This document shows positions 21,557-31,787 of a stretch of 64,000 bases of DNA, piece by piece. The notes beneath the pieces are model-generated. The model saw nothing but the letters and a program-made list of their open reading frames with translations, was not told the origin of the DNA and made no database searches. The stretch comes from Pisolithus tinctorius (taxonomy: Eukaryota > Basidiomycota > Agaricomycetes > Boletales > Pisolithaceae): assembly GCA_024663395.1 (NCBI GenBank), contig JANFAH010000009.1, positions 1,054,001 through 1,118,000 on the forward strand. Reading direction: 5' to 3'. Made by a program: the position numbers and the translations under genes. Numbering within the stretch: position 1 is the stretch's first letter; every line of letters begins with the position of its first letter.

Positions 21557-22602
21557 TCAGGCTTGGGACCCAGAACCGGCACCGGCCTGGTCATCTGGCT
21601 CAGACTGGGACCGGCTCTCCTCTTCTTCCTCCCTCAGCCCAGCCAACTCTTCGTCGAGCCCCTCAGCGTCCCGGTCTTCCTCGTCGGTGGTGTCTCGGTC
21701 TGAAGGCACGTCCGGCGCCAAAAACTCGAAGCGCTCTTCGACGTAGGTCTCATACGACCGGGTGAACCGGTAGAAGTTTCGGGAGACTTCCCTTTGCGCC
21801 GTCGTAAGGCCGGCCATGTTGTCAGCTACGCGCTCGACCGCTTTGATCAAACGCTCCATTTGGTCACCGGTCACCGGACCGGCCTCGACCTCATCACCGG
21901 TCTTCTTCGACGTCGATGGTCCCTCGCCTACGTCTTCGTCCTCGTCACCTGCGCCCTCGAGTACTTTGGCGGATGGCCGCCTCGATCTTTTCTTCTTCTC
22001 CCCAGCGCGAGGGGAGGTCACGTCGGCCTTCCTCTTCCCCTTGTCCCCAGCCGGCCCAACACCTGGACTGGCCTCACCTTCGACCGGCCACCGGCAGCGC
22101 TCCTTGAGCTCGTTGCACCGGTTGCACGCCATGCGCTTCTTCTTGCTATCGGTACTGTGCAGGCAGGGCGTGTTGGTCCGGGCACAACGAAGGCAACTGT
22201 TGGAATGTTAGTCATCAACATCGGTGATGGTCGTCACAGTACTCACCGAGGACTCATCACCTCGACGTTTGGCCCGGCCCCGGTAGAACTACCCACCAGG
22301 GCATCAGCCCGCCGGCTCTCAGCCTCCTTCCTGGCCTCTTCAGCCTTGCGCGCAGCCTCTATCCTCTGCGCCTCTGCCTCTGCGCGCGCCCTTTCCTCCT
22401 CGAGCCGGGCCTGCTCCTGCCTCTCGGCCTCCAACCGGGCTTCCTCCTGCGCCCTAGCCTTATGCCTCTTGCGCTCAGCCAGCTTGCCCCGGATGGCCTC
22501 GTCGTCGTCGTCGCTGCCTACCTGCAGCTCTGCACTCGCCGCCCGGGTAAAGTCGGGCAGTATGTCTTGATCGTATGGTGTTCTGGACCGGCGAATAGAC
22601 AT
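21557..22602 (-). CDS. Antisense zinc-cluster (Zn2Cys6) protein of element C, intact
   Basis: 331 aa, exons 22602-22247 and 22196-21557, with a 50-nt GTGAGT...CAACAG intron; total 996 nt in frame. It lies between pol and the 3' LTR on the opposite strand, its ATG 131 bp from the LTR. The N-terminal part has an acidic patch and a long Glu/Ala/Arg-rich helix (residues about 35-105), probably a coiled coil. Directly after the intron comes the binuclear cluster CLRCARTNTPC, 12 residues, CNRCNELKERC: CX2CX6CX12CX2CX6C, the spacing of fungal GAL4-type DNA-binding domains. A basic stretch (EKKKRSRRP), a Ser/acidic linker, a second helical segment (QMERLIKAVERVADNMAGL) and an acidic tail follow. A nuclear, nucleic-acid-binding role is inferred. 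It could regulate the element or guide integration. Confidence 0.85.
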
Positions 22603-22696
22603 GTCGAAGTAAAGAACCAAACTCAGGGTGGACCGGTCTTAAGTCCACCGGCTTTCAAGGTCAGACACAAAATTTTCGATCTCAGCATTGTCCTCA

Positions 22697-22730
22697 TTGG
22701 AGCCTCGTGGGCTTGGCTCCAAGAGGGGGA
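22697..22730 (+). promoter_or_regulatory. Hairpin and polypurine tract of element C
   Basis: TTGGAGCC (22697-22704) and GGCTCCAA (22715-22722) form an 8-bp stem with a 10-nt loop, TCGTGGGCTT. The polypurine tract AAGAGGGGGA (22721-22730) starts in the last stem bases, 3 nt before the LTR. In D0 the stem is TAGGGGTC/GACCCCTA with a similar loop, so pairing is kept while the bases change. Confidence 0.65.
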
Positions 22731-22733
22731 TAC

Positions 22734-23308
22734 TGTCATGACCGTGTCTAGACCACCCTAGACCGGCTCTACGCCAGTCTCGACCGGTCCCATCCAACCC
22801 TTGCCCCGGTCCCGGCCTTAATCCTTCGACCCAGAAACGTGTTAGCTCGCGAGGCACTGCAAGGCAGTGCCCAGTTGAGTTGTCCCCTCAGTTAGTACCG
22901 GGCCGGTGTAACACCCGGCCCAGCCACATGTCCTGCCCCGGTTCCCGGTAATCCCTTGTTCATACTCTTTGCTTGATAAGATTCTTTGTAACACTACTTA
23001 CCAATCATCGCTGTACCGGCGCAGACCGGTCTCCGGTGCTACGTTACACTTAGGTTACTTCTAGTATTTAAGCCGTAGGATATTCTGTTTAGCCTCAGTC
23101 TGAAATCAACTTAGTTCCCGTCTTAACCCGGTCTCCCTGTTCATCTGTCTTCTGCTTCTCGACCAGACTACGGCCCACGCAAGGGAATAGCACTGCGTCA
23201 TCAGTCGCTAAGTCCAACAGTCCAAAAACCTTCGATATCTCGTGTTACCCTCTGACCCCCGACCGGACTCCGGACCGGCCTTGGACCGGTAAAGACCCGG
23301 ACTTAACA
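22734..23308 (+). repeat. 3' LTR of element C
   Basis: 575 bp, same ends as the 5' LTR. The 8 differences seen are all CpG to TpG or CpA changes in one copy or the other. Confidence 0.95.
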
Positions 23309-25000
23309 CTTGCTAAGGCACATTGGTCTTCTTTGTCAGCATCCTCCTCTAGGTTTTCATTGACTAGATAGGAAGAGGGGTGTAGGTCGACTTGGTATTC
23401 CGAAACATCTTCGTTGCTGAAGAACATTGTGCTGACAAGATGGGGAGGAGTTTCACGCCCGTGGGATGAGGTTGACTGCTGGCCGGGTCGCTGAACTGAG
23501 ACGAGGTTTGCCGAGGCAATGATCGAGTTGCGCATGGCGAGGAAGTTATTGATCTTTTCCTTGAAATTATGACCTGCAGCTGTCCTAGGAATATCAGAGC
23601 TGTCTGGCATGAAAACTCTCCCTCCAATCAGGGAGCATTTCCCAGCTTGTACGTATTCGTGACACAGCGCACACTCTGCAGTTCTGTGCCCATCTGTTCC
23701 TCCACAGAAGAAACACCGTGGATCGAAGGAACGATGGAATTGTCCTTCTTGACCTTGTTGGGTGGGCGGGGTAGAAACAGGCTGCTGAGTGACATGGACA
23801 TACTCTTGCTTCAGGATAGTAGGAACAGCCGGCGAGGAAGATGGAGCGGAATTCTGGGGAAACAGTGCTGACGAGTCTGGTTGAGGGAGGTTCCATTTGG
23901 CCCCACTGAGGAGGTAGTTGGCATGTTTGTAGACAGTATCGAACTTCCATGGTTCATCGATGTCATGATCTAGGTCAGAGAGTTGCAATTGCATGAGCAA
24001 GGAATTCCGAAACCTTGGGGGAAACCCCTCAAGGAATTTCTCATTGGTGTAGTCCTCAGGGAGTTTCTTCTTCTTCTGGACGAGGCCGAGGATATGTCGG
24101 AATTCTTGGACATATTTCCCAAGATCTTCCAGCGACTCCATAGGCTTCTGAACCTGATGGTAGAGTAAAGTTTCGAGGTCAGCTTTGGTATAATGATGAT
24201 CTTTCACCAAGGCACCTGGATAGTAGTTCAGGAGCTCTTTGGAGAAAGCGTCCCAATCATCGAAGCCATCGGTTGCAGCATCTAAGGTGGACCAAAATTC
24301 CACCTCGTTGTGGTCAGTGTAACGAATGACCCAGTGGATCTTATCTTTTCCGGAAACGAGACCAGCGTCGAGACAGAGTTGTTCAACGTCTTCGAGGTAG
24401 CAGGTGATATCTTCAGTATGCCCAGAAAACTTTGGGGCTTTGTCGGAACCCCTGAGCAGCATATCTTTTGCTCCAGACATTATGCGAGGTGGTGCAGGGA
24501 TCTGGCTTGGAATTTGGGGAATGATGGGAGCGGAATTCGAGAGAGTCGAGACAAGAGTATTCTGTACGGGTATTTGGGTAGAAAGGGTGATAGCAGAATT
24601 TGCGATTAGAGAATAGGAAGGAAGGAGAAGCTGTTCAGCGGCTAGTTCTGAATCACTGGATGATGAGGGCGACGAAGGAGTCAGTTCTGAAAGGGGCGAA
24701 AGTTCTTGATGGTCAGAGGGAGGATCAAAAGGTTCGTCAAAGTCGAAACCTCCTGGAAACGCTGGGTAAAACGCTGGGGACTCTGGGCTCCGAAAGATCT
24801 CGTCTAAACTGAGATCTGAGTCTGACAAGTGTGGCTCTGAAATATCTCTAGGATCAGCTACCGGGATTAGGATTTCTGATGAAGAAATAGATAGTCTGCA
24901 GAAGGGCTCTAGGAGCTCTTCGAGTTCGGTTCTTTGACGAGTGGGTCGTAAGGATCTCCTTTCCAGATCTACAGACCCCTTGCGGTGGGCTCCAAAACAT
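23309..25000 (-). pseudogene. Gag of element B, N-terminal part
   Basis: Open from 24828 to the insertion point of C, with the conserved core MSGAKDMLLRGSDKAPKFSG, a capsid-like region and the zinc knuckle CFFCGGTDGHRTAEC. The frame breaks at CALA, which continues as RAYAQVEELK at 15643. It encodes the structural protein of the A/B family. Disruption by C means B cannot make full-length Gag. Confidence 0.85.
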
Positions 25001-25997
25001 TGTGGGACATGACTTCTGGGAAACGTGTGACTAGAGGAAGGGTGAAGGGAGAATACCCTAGGATCGTCCCAAGGGGTACTGTGTGGAAGGAGAGGTCGAG
25101 AAAGGGCTTAGAAGCGGTGGGGAAATTCGAGCGAGAGTTGTGGAATTTAATTCCAGGCAGATGTAGACACGTGAGGAACAGCAAGATGGGTATATGAAAT
25201 TCCGAGGGGTCGCTACGCATCAAGAGGAGCAAATTCGAAGCAAAAGGGACACGGGATTAGGTGTGCAGGGCTGGAGGACACAGGAGACACGAAGACCTCT
25301 GGGGACACTGAAGACGCAGCAGACTCTATATATGCACTTTAGACTCTAGAAACTCTCGAACTCGCAGAACACACACAGATAGCGACTCAAAAGGTGGGTG
25401 GGTATATTTCCAACATCATGGCAGAATTATATAGTACAGGGAAAGTAGGTACAAGTCAGAGTAAGGTGGGGTGGGAAAACTAAAAGACTGGAAAATAAAG
25501 GAAGGGACGTCAGACGTCAGCGAAATACAGATGCACGTGAAATAGACTGTTGGGTAGTAGACAAGAGCAAGAGCGGGACAACAGTAAGGGGTATCTTCCA
25601 ACAGAATGAGAGTATGCATACAAGTGGGAGGTGGAGCTGAGTGGCACAGGGGGGCAGAGCATAGCGTACTGGCACAAAGTCCAGCTTGTGGAATTTAGGG
25701 CGACAGGGGAATCCAGAGTTTTTTAGAGGAAAGTGGCACGGATGACTGGTGATGTGGCTGAGGGGAGGCATGGCTGCTGAATTCCGGATGACTCTGCACG
25801 AATGCGGAATTTCTGGATCAGCGTTTTGATGACTGAGTGACATGCGGAAGGTCGGTAGAAACTCTGAAGGCAACAGGGGTTGGGAGGAAACATGAGGTCA
25901 CGAGTGGGAAAAATTCCAAAACGGGTTTGTCGTAGAGGCCTGCAGAATTTAGTGACAGATTCCTGTTCCAGCCTCAGGGAGTATATGGCTCCCTACA
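25001..25997 (-). repeat. 5' LTR of element B
   Basis: 997 bp, TGTGGGACAT...CCCTACA on plus. It aligns with the lone LTR at 30780-31783 at roughly 90% by eye and more weakly with A. The right flank CCAG is the first 4 bp of the D0 sequence. Confidence 0.85.
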
Positions 25998-26350
25998 CCA
26001 GCTTCATCACCCTTCTTGGCCTCAGCCTTGTGTTTTCGCTCAGCCTCCTTTTCCTCCTTGGCTCTGTGCTTCTCCTCCTCCTTGTGTGCCCTCTCCTCCT
26101 TGGCCTCCCATGCTGCCCTCTCAGCTTCAGCTTTCTCCCTTGCCACCCTCTCAGCCTCAAGCCACACCTGTTCTTCATGCCAGGCTTGTTCAGCCACTTT
26201 TTGTGTCTTCCTCTCCTTTGCTTTTGCCTTCATCACCTCCTCTTCATCATCAGTGTCATACCTAATCTCATCGTCAGGTACTTGGGTCCAGTTGATGATG
26301 GCCCAGCCTTCATTGTTGTCAGCAGCGATGATCAGTCTTGAGTCAGACAT
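25998..26350 (-). pseudogene. Antisense accessory gene of D0, exon 1 only
   Basis: ATG at 26350, open for 117 codons until the B LTR. The start MSDSRLIIAADNN is followed by NWTQVPDDEIRYDTDDEEEV and a long Lys/Glu/Ala-rich helix (EEQVWLEAERVAREKAEAE). It matches exon 1 of the D copy (36179-35767) and has the same plan as exon 1 of C. The zinc cluster exon is missing because B is inserted here. The gene begins 138 bp from the LTR at 26489. Confidence 0.75.
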
Positions 26351-26450
26351 GATGGTTAGGATGAGAAAGAAAGACACAAAGGGCTTAGTGGGCTACAAGT
26401 ATCAATTTTTCAAACCCAGCCAGGTTTTTGGACTCAGCCTACCACTCTCA

Positions 26451-26485
26451 TAGGGGTCTCATGGGTTCGACCCCTAAGAGGGGGA
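26451..26485 (+). promoter_or_regulatory. Hairpin and polypurine tract of D0
   Basis: TAGGGGTC (26451-26458), loop TCATGGGTTC, GACCCCTA (26469-26476): a perfect 8-bp stem. It is followed by AAGAGGGGGA and the LTR at 26489. This shows that the LTR at 26489 was the 3' LTR of an upstream element. Confidence 0.65.
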
Positions 26486-26488
26486 TAC

Positions 26489-27017
26489 TGTCATAGTTGT
26501 GTCTTGACCCTGGCCAGACTTGGCCTTGCACTTGTCCAGTCTGGCCTCAGCCTTGCCTGTCCCATATCTCCAGTTGGTCTAGCACAGTGAACACTGCTTT
26601 GCAGTGTCTGTCATTTTGGTTGAATCCTGCCTGGTCATGTCCCCAGTCCACTCTGTCCCAGTCTCTGTCACCTTAGTCATACATTACTAATACTTGCCTT
26701 ACCAATCACCTTAGCAATCCTAGCAAGACTGGCATTACTGGTCTCCATACTATAGTTGTTTCTGGTATATAAACTCATAGATACTTGGCCTGTACTCTTC
26801 AGTCTGAAATCAACAAAGTTTACTCTAGTAACCCCATCTTGGCCTTGGACTTGGACTGAGACCCATGCAAGGGAATAGCACTGTACTCTCAGTCGCTAAG
26901 TCCAAAACAGTCCAACCATCTGCATCCTGGACTTCACTCCTGATCCTGACCCCTCGGCTTCATGCCTGCTTCAGTCTCCAGTCTGGTCTCAACCCAGACA
27001 AACTCTCGAACTTGACA
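26489..27017 (+). repeat. LTR shared by D0 and D
   Basis: 529 bp, TGTCATAGTT...AACTTGACA. TATATAA at 26766-26772 and AGTCTGAAAT at 26801-26810 match the promoter and self-primer layout of C, with the complementary ATTTCAGACT at 27020-27029, two bases after the LTR. Confidence 0.88.
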
Positions 27018-27055
27018 GTATTTCAGACTCTCCACTTGTGTGGGTCTAATACATC

Positions 27056-28417
27056 ATGGCAACCACGACTCACTTTCAACCTCCCCATGGCTGCTCTGCC
27101 ACCAATCCCGACTCTGCCTCAGCCAGTGGGGCTCACCACAAAGCAGCACTAGCTGCTTTGGGCACCACTAGGCACTCTCCAGATCCCATTAGTCCCTTCA
27201 GGGGCTTTTCAGCCTGCACATCTAATACCCCCACCCCATGTCATCCCACTGCTCCCATCCCCAAGGGTGACCCCAGTGATGATGGGCTGGGTGACGATGA
27301 TGACCCTGGTGACAATGGTCCCAGTGATGATAATCTGGATGAGAATGATCCGGAGGATGAACCAGACCTCCCAGACCTGGACACCGAGCCCGCCATTACG
27401 GTCTTAGATAACCTCACATTGGCCATCAAACTGTTGGCTCACAATGCCTGCACTAGTCCTGAGTCCTCAAGCAGGACCAAGTTGCATGAGCCCAACACTT
27501 TTGATGGAACCAACCCCAAGAAGCTTCGAGCTTTCTTTATCCAGTGTGAGCTCAATTTCCAAGACCAACCCTGGGCTTTCAGGACTGATTGCGCCAAAGT
27601 CATCTTCGTGCAATCCTACCTCAAAGGCATGGCCCTTGAGTGGTTTGAGCCGGACTTGCTTGGGCTTGACGACCCTGATGACTGGCCTCTCTGGATGGAC
27701 TCCTGGAGGGAGTTCGCCCTAGAGTTGCAAACCACCTTCAGCCCCCATGACCCAGTCGCTGATGCTGAGAGTCAGCTTGACCATCTACATATGAAGGAAA
27801 GTCAGTGCATTAACAAATACATAGTGGACTTCAATCAGCTTGCTTCGCAAGTCCAAGGCTATGGAGATGGTGCACTCTGCCATCACTTCTATTCTGGGCT
27901 CCCAGACTGGATTAAGGATGAAGTCTGTCGAGTTGGTAAACCCTGGACTCTACATGAGCTCTGTCACCTCACACAGGAGATAGACATGTGCTATTGGGAG
28001 CACAAGGAAGAAGTCCAAAGGGCAAGTAAGCACCAAGGCTTGTCCAACTCCAGCAACAATAAGTCTGGTGGTTCTGGCAATAACAACCAAGCCAAGACCA
28101 GTCAAGATAAGTCCAAGACTGGCAGCAACAATAATAACTCCGGATCTTCTCCCAAGCTGGCTTCATTGAAGCCAGGCAATGGTAATAACAGCAATTTGTC
28201 CAAGCCCAAGCCTAGCAAACTTGGCAAAGATGGAAAGCTTACCCCTGAAGAACACAAGCATTGCATAGACAGACACCTCTGCATGTTCTGTGGAGGGTCC
28301 AGTCACTTCACTGACAAATGTCCCAAGAAAGCTGGAAAGGCCAAGGCTCGTGCCACAGCCACCACCAAGGCTGCACTGGCCTCGGGCTCGGGTACTACCC
28401 CTGAGACAAAAAAATAG
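27056..28417 (+). CDS. Gag of element D
   Basis: 453 aa, open throughout. It is collinear with Gag of C: an acidic Asp/Pro region, KLHEPNTFDGTNPKKLRAF, LKGMALEWFEPDLLG, DPVADAESQLDHL, and one zinc knuckle, CMFCGGSSHFTDKC. Many Arg residues of C are replaced by Trp, Cys, His or Gln, as expected of CpG decay. The slippery A AAA AAA heptamer at 28408-28414 precedes the stop. Confidence 0.9.
   Translation: MATTTHFQPPHGCSATNPDSASASGAHHKAALAALGTTRHSPDPISPFRGFSACTSNTPTPCHPTAPIPKGDPSDDGLGDDDDPGDNGPSDDNLDENDPEDEPDLPDLDTEPAITVLDNLTLAIKLLAHNACTSPESSSRTKLHEPNTFDGTNPKKLRAFFIQCELNFQDQPWAFRTDCAKVIFVQSYLKGMALEWFEPDLLGLDDPDDWPLWMDSWREFALELQTTFSPHDPVADAESQLDHLHMKESQCINKYIVDFNQLASQVQGYGDGALCHHFYSGLPDWIKDEVCRVGKPWTLHELCHLTQEIDMCYWEHKEEVQRASKHQGLSNSSNNKSGGSGNNNQAKTSQDKSKTGSNNNNSGSSPKLASLKPGNGNNSNLSKPKPSKLGKDGKLTPEEHKHCIDRHLCMFCGGSSHFTDKCPKKAGKAKARATATTKAALASGSGTTPETKK
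28408..28414 (+). promoter_or_regulatory. Predicted -1 frameshift site, gag-pol of D
   Basis: ACA AAA AAA TAG in the gag frame, same phase as C. The pol frame (-1) continues without indels for more than 2.3 kb, apart from TGA stops. Confidence 0.65.
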
Positions 28418-30775
28418 GTAGCAGCTCCTGGGACTCTGCACAATCCAGGAGCTGCATTGACTCCAGTTGTGCAAACTTGGAGGCTCATCTCAATGCATCC
28501 ACTCTTTCCAGTCCGAACTCTTTGACCCCATACATCACTATAGAAAACCCAGAATTACCTCAGCTTCATACTTTAGTGGACTCTGGTTCCACCCATTGTT
28601 TTATAGATAATCAATTTGCTAATCAACATTTGTTTACCCCATATTTGGTCTCACCAATCTGACTCTGGCTCTTTGATGGAACATCCACTTTCACCATAAC
28701 CCAAGCAGTAGATGTCAATATCTGCTTCGCATCCAGCAATGTCACCCCAGTAACCCTGTTTTTAGCCCCATTGGATTCTGAGTGTAAGATAGTCCTCAGA
28801 CATGACTGGCTCACCCACTACAATCCATTGATTGATTGGGTACTGAGTAGTCTAACATTCTGGACTCCTGCACAAGGAATGCCAACCCCATCAACACCCC
28901 TTGTAAGCCCAGTTTCCACTGGCCTTCCTGACTCTGGTCCTAGTGACCAACCTGGCTTTGTGCCATCTGTACCGGTCTCTGACTCTCCAGCTTGCACCCC
29001 TCTGAAGGCCCCTCTGGTTTCCCTAATCAATGCAGCTGCTTTTGTGCATGCCTGCAAACTAGAAGGGTCTGTCCAGTTCCAACTTCAGCTCTGCCCCTCA
29101 GATTCAGCTCAAGCCCAATCAGCCTCGGCTTCACCTCCTCCAGCCTTACCCAATGTCCCAGAAGAGTACCATGACTTCACTGATGTATTCAGCAAGGCCA
29201 AGGCCTTGGCACTCCCACCACACCAGGAGTATGACCTGAAGATAGAGCTCAAAGAAGGAACAACCCCACCTCTTGGCACAATCTACTCACTGTCTCCAGT
29301 CAAGCTCCAAGCTCTCCAGACTTTCATTGATGAAAACCTTACTACTGGATTCATTCAGCCTACCTCTTCCCCTTATCTGGCACCAGTCCTCTTTGTCAAA
29401 AAGAAGGACGGCTCCCTCCAGCTTTGTGTAGACTTCCATGGTCTGAACAAAATCACTAAGAAGGATCGCTACCCACTCCTGCTCATCTCCAACCTATTAG
29501 ATTCACCAAGCTGAGCCAAGATCTACACCAAGATTGATCTTCGGCATGCCTACCATCTTGTCCAGATTGCTCTGGGTGATGAATGGAAGACCACATTCCA
29601 GACTCGGTATGGATCTTATGAGTGGTTAGTAATGCCCTTCAGCCTCACCAATGCCCCAGCCACCTTCCAACATTTCATGAACACCATCTTTGCAGATATG
29701 TTGGATGTCTGCATAGTCGTCTACCTAGATGACATTTTAATCTACTCCAGAGATAGGGAGTCTCACAAGCAGCATGTCTGAGAGGTGCTCTGCCAGCTTT
29801 GGCTTCATGGCCTTTATGCGAAGCCAGAGAAATGTGAGTTTCACTCGGACTCGGTCAAATACCTTGGATTCCACCTCTCCCCTGCCAGCCTCACAATGTC
29901 CAAGGAAAAGGTCCAGACCATCTGCGACTGGCCTGAGCCTTGCAAGGTCAAGGACATTCAATCTTTCCTCAGCTTTGCAAATTTCTACTGCTGGTTTATC
30001 TTTAACTACTTGGACATTGTCGTACCCTTAACCTGGCTTACTCGCAAGGGTGCCCCTTGGAACTTCTCCAAGGAGTGCTGCCAGTCATTCAACAACCTCA
30101 AGGCCACCTTCACCACTGCACCGGTCTTAACTCACTTCATCCCTGGGGTCCCCATCACCATCAAGAATGATGCATTGGACTATGCCATCACCAGCATCCT
30201 CTCTGTTACCTGTGGCGATGGCCAGATTCATCCAGTCGCCTTCTACTCCCAGACCTTGACTGCCCTGGAGTTGAACTATGATACTCATGACAAGGAATTG
30301 CTCACAATCATTGAAGCATTCCAGACCTGGCACCACTACCTTGAGGGCTCAGCCTCACTGGTTGATGTTGTTACCAACCACAAGAACCTTGAGTACTTCT
30401 CCACCTCTAAAGTACTCACCTGCCACCAAGCTCACTGGTCTGAATTCCTTTTGCAATTCAATATGATCATCAGATTCAGGCCTGGTAGGCTCAGGGCTAA
30501 GCCCAATGCCCTAACTAGATGATGGGATGTCTACCCCAAAGAGGGGGATAGCAGCTATGCCCAAGTGAACCCACAAAACCTGAGACTGGTCTTCACCCAA
30601 GAGCAGCTAGCAGTCTCCCTTCATGCTACATACCTCGAGTACCCAGTCTTATGAGCAGTTGCCCTAATGGATGTCGAGAAGTTGCACAGTGATATCCTGA
30701 CTGCACTGCCAGATGACCTGGTCTCACAAATCCACCTGTCTGACATGTCTGACCCCTGGTGGTCAGTAGATGACA

Positions 30776-31787
30776 CCGGTGTGGAGCACAACTTCTGGGA
30801 AGCATGCGACTAGAGGAAGGGTGAAGGGAGAATACCCTAGGATCATCCCAAGGGGTGCTGTGTGGAAGGAGAAGTCGAGAAAGGGCTTAGAAGTGGTGGG
30901 GAAATTCGAGCAAGAGCCATGGAATTTAATCTCAGGCAGATGTAGATGCATGGGGAACAGCGAGATGGGTATACGAAATTCCGAGAGGTGGCTACACATC
31001 AGGAGGAGCGAATTCAAAGCGAAAGGGATACAGGATTAGGTGTGCAGGACTGGAGGACGCAAGAGACATGAAGACCTCTGGGGACACTGAAGACACTGTA
31101 GACTCTATATATGCACTTAGACTCTAGAAACTCTCAAACTCGCAGAACACACACAGATAGCAACTCCAAAGGTGGGTGGTATATTTCTGACATCATGGCG
31201 GAATTATATAGTACAGGGAAAGTAGGTACGAGTCGGAGTAAGGTGGGGCGGGAAAACTAAAAGACCGGAAAATAAAGGAAGGGACGTCAGATGTCAGCGA
31301 AATACAGATGCACATGAAATAGACTGGTGGGTAGTAGATGAGAGTAAGAGCAGGACAACGGTAAGGGGTATCTTCCAACAGAACGAGAGTATGCGTACAA
31401 GTGGGAGATGGAGCTGAGCGACACAGGAGGGCAGGGCGTAGTGTACTGGAATGAAGCCCAGCTTGCAGAATTTAGGGCAACGGGGGAAACCGGAGTTTTT
31501 TTAGAGGTAAGTGTCATGGGTGACTGGTGACGTGGCTGAGTGGTGGCATGGCTACTGAATTCCAGATGACTCTGCATGAATGTGGGATTTCTGGATCAGC
31601 ATTTTGATGACTGAGCAACATGTGGAAGGTCAGTAGAAACTCTGAAGGTGACAGGGGTTGGGAGGAAACATGAAGACACGAGCAGGAAAAATTCTGAAAC
31701 AGGTTTGTCATTTGTTGTAGAGGCCTGTGGAAATTTAGTGACAGATTCGTGTTCCAGCTTCAGGGAGTATATGGCTCCCTACACCAG
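30776..31787 (-). mobile_element. Lone LTR of the A/B family in D pol
   Basis: 30780-31783 (1004 bp), TGTGGAGCAC...CCCTACA on plus, flanked by 4-bp copies CCGG (30776-30779) and CCAG (31784-31787). The uninterrupted C sequence at this site reads ACACCGGCTTCC, so the original target was CCGG. No internal element sequence is present, consistent with LTR-LTR recombination. Confidence 0.88.

Larger units (their letters stand above)
15639..23313 (+). mobile_element. Chromovirus element C, apparently intact
   Basis: A complete Ty3/gypsy element (15644-23308, 7665 bp) flanked by the 5-bp duplication CTTGC (15639-15643 and 23309-23313). It lies within the gag of B, in the opposite orientation. The two 575-bp LTRs differ at 8 sites by eye (about 98.6% identity), all at CpG. 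Gag, pol and the opposite-strand zinc-cluster gene are all open. This is the youngest insertion in the block and could be active. Confidence 0.95.
12074..25997 (-). mobile_element. Ty3/gypsy element B (A family), truncated and split by element C
   Basis: Minus-strand relative of A. It includes its 5' LTR (25001-25997), gag split by C, and pol broken by a frameshift and a stop. Sequence ends at 12074 within the integrase zinc domain, so the rest of the integrase, the antisense gene and the 3' LTR are absent. The 4-bp target flank on the right is CCAG (25998-26001), inside the antisense gene of D0. Element C occupies 15644-23308 within it. Confidence 0.85.

Noticed and set aside
26459..26480. 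GGGTTCGACCCC resembling a tRNA B box
   Set aside because: No A box or cloverleaf fits around it; in C the same hairpin has another sequence, so it is explained by the conserved hairpin.
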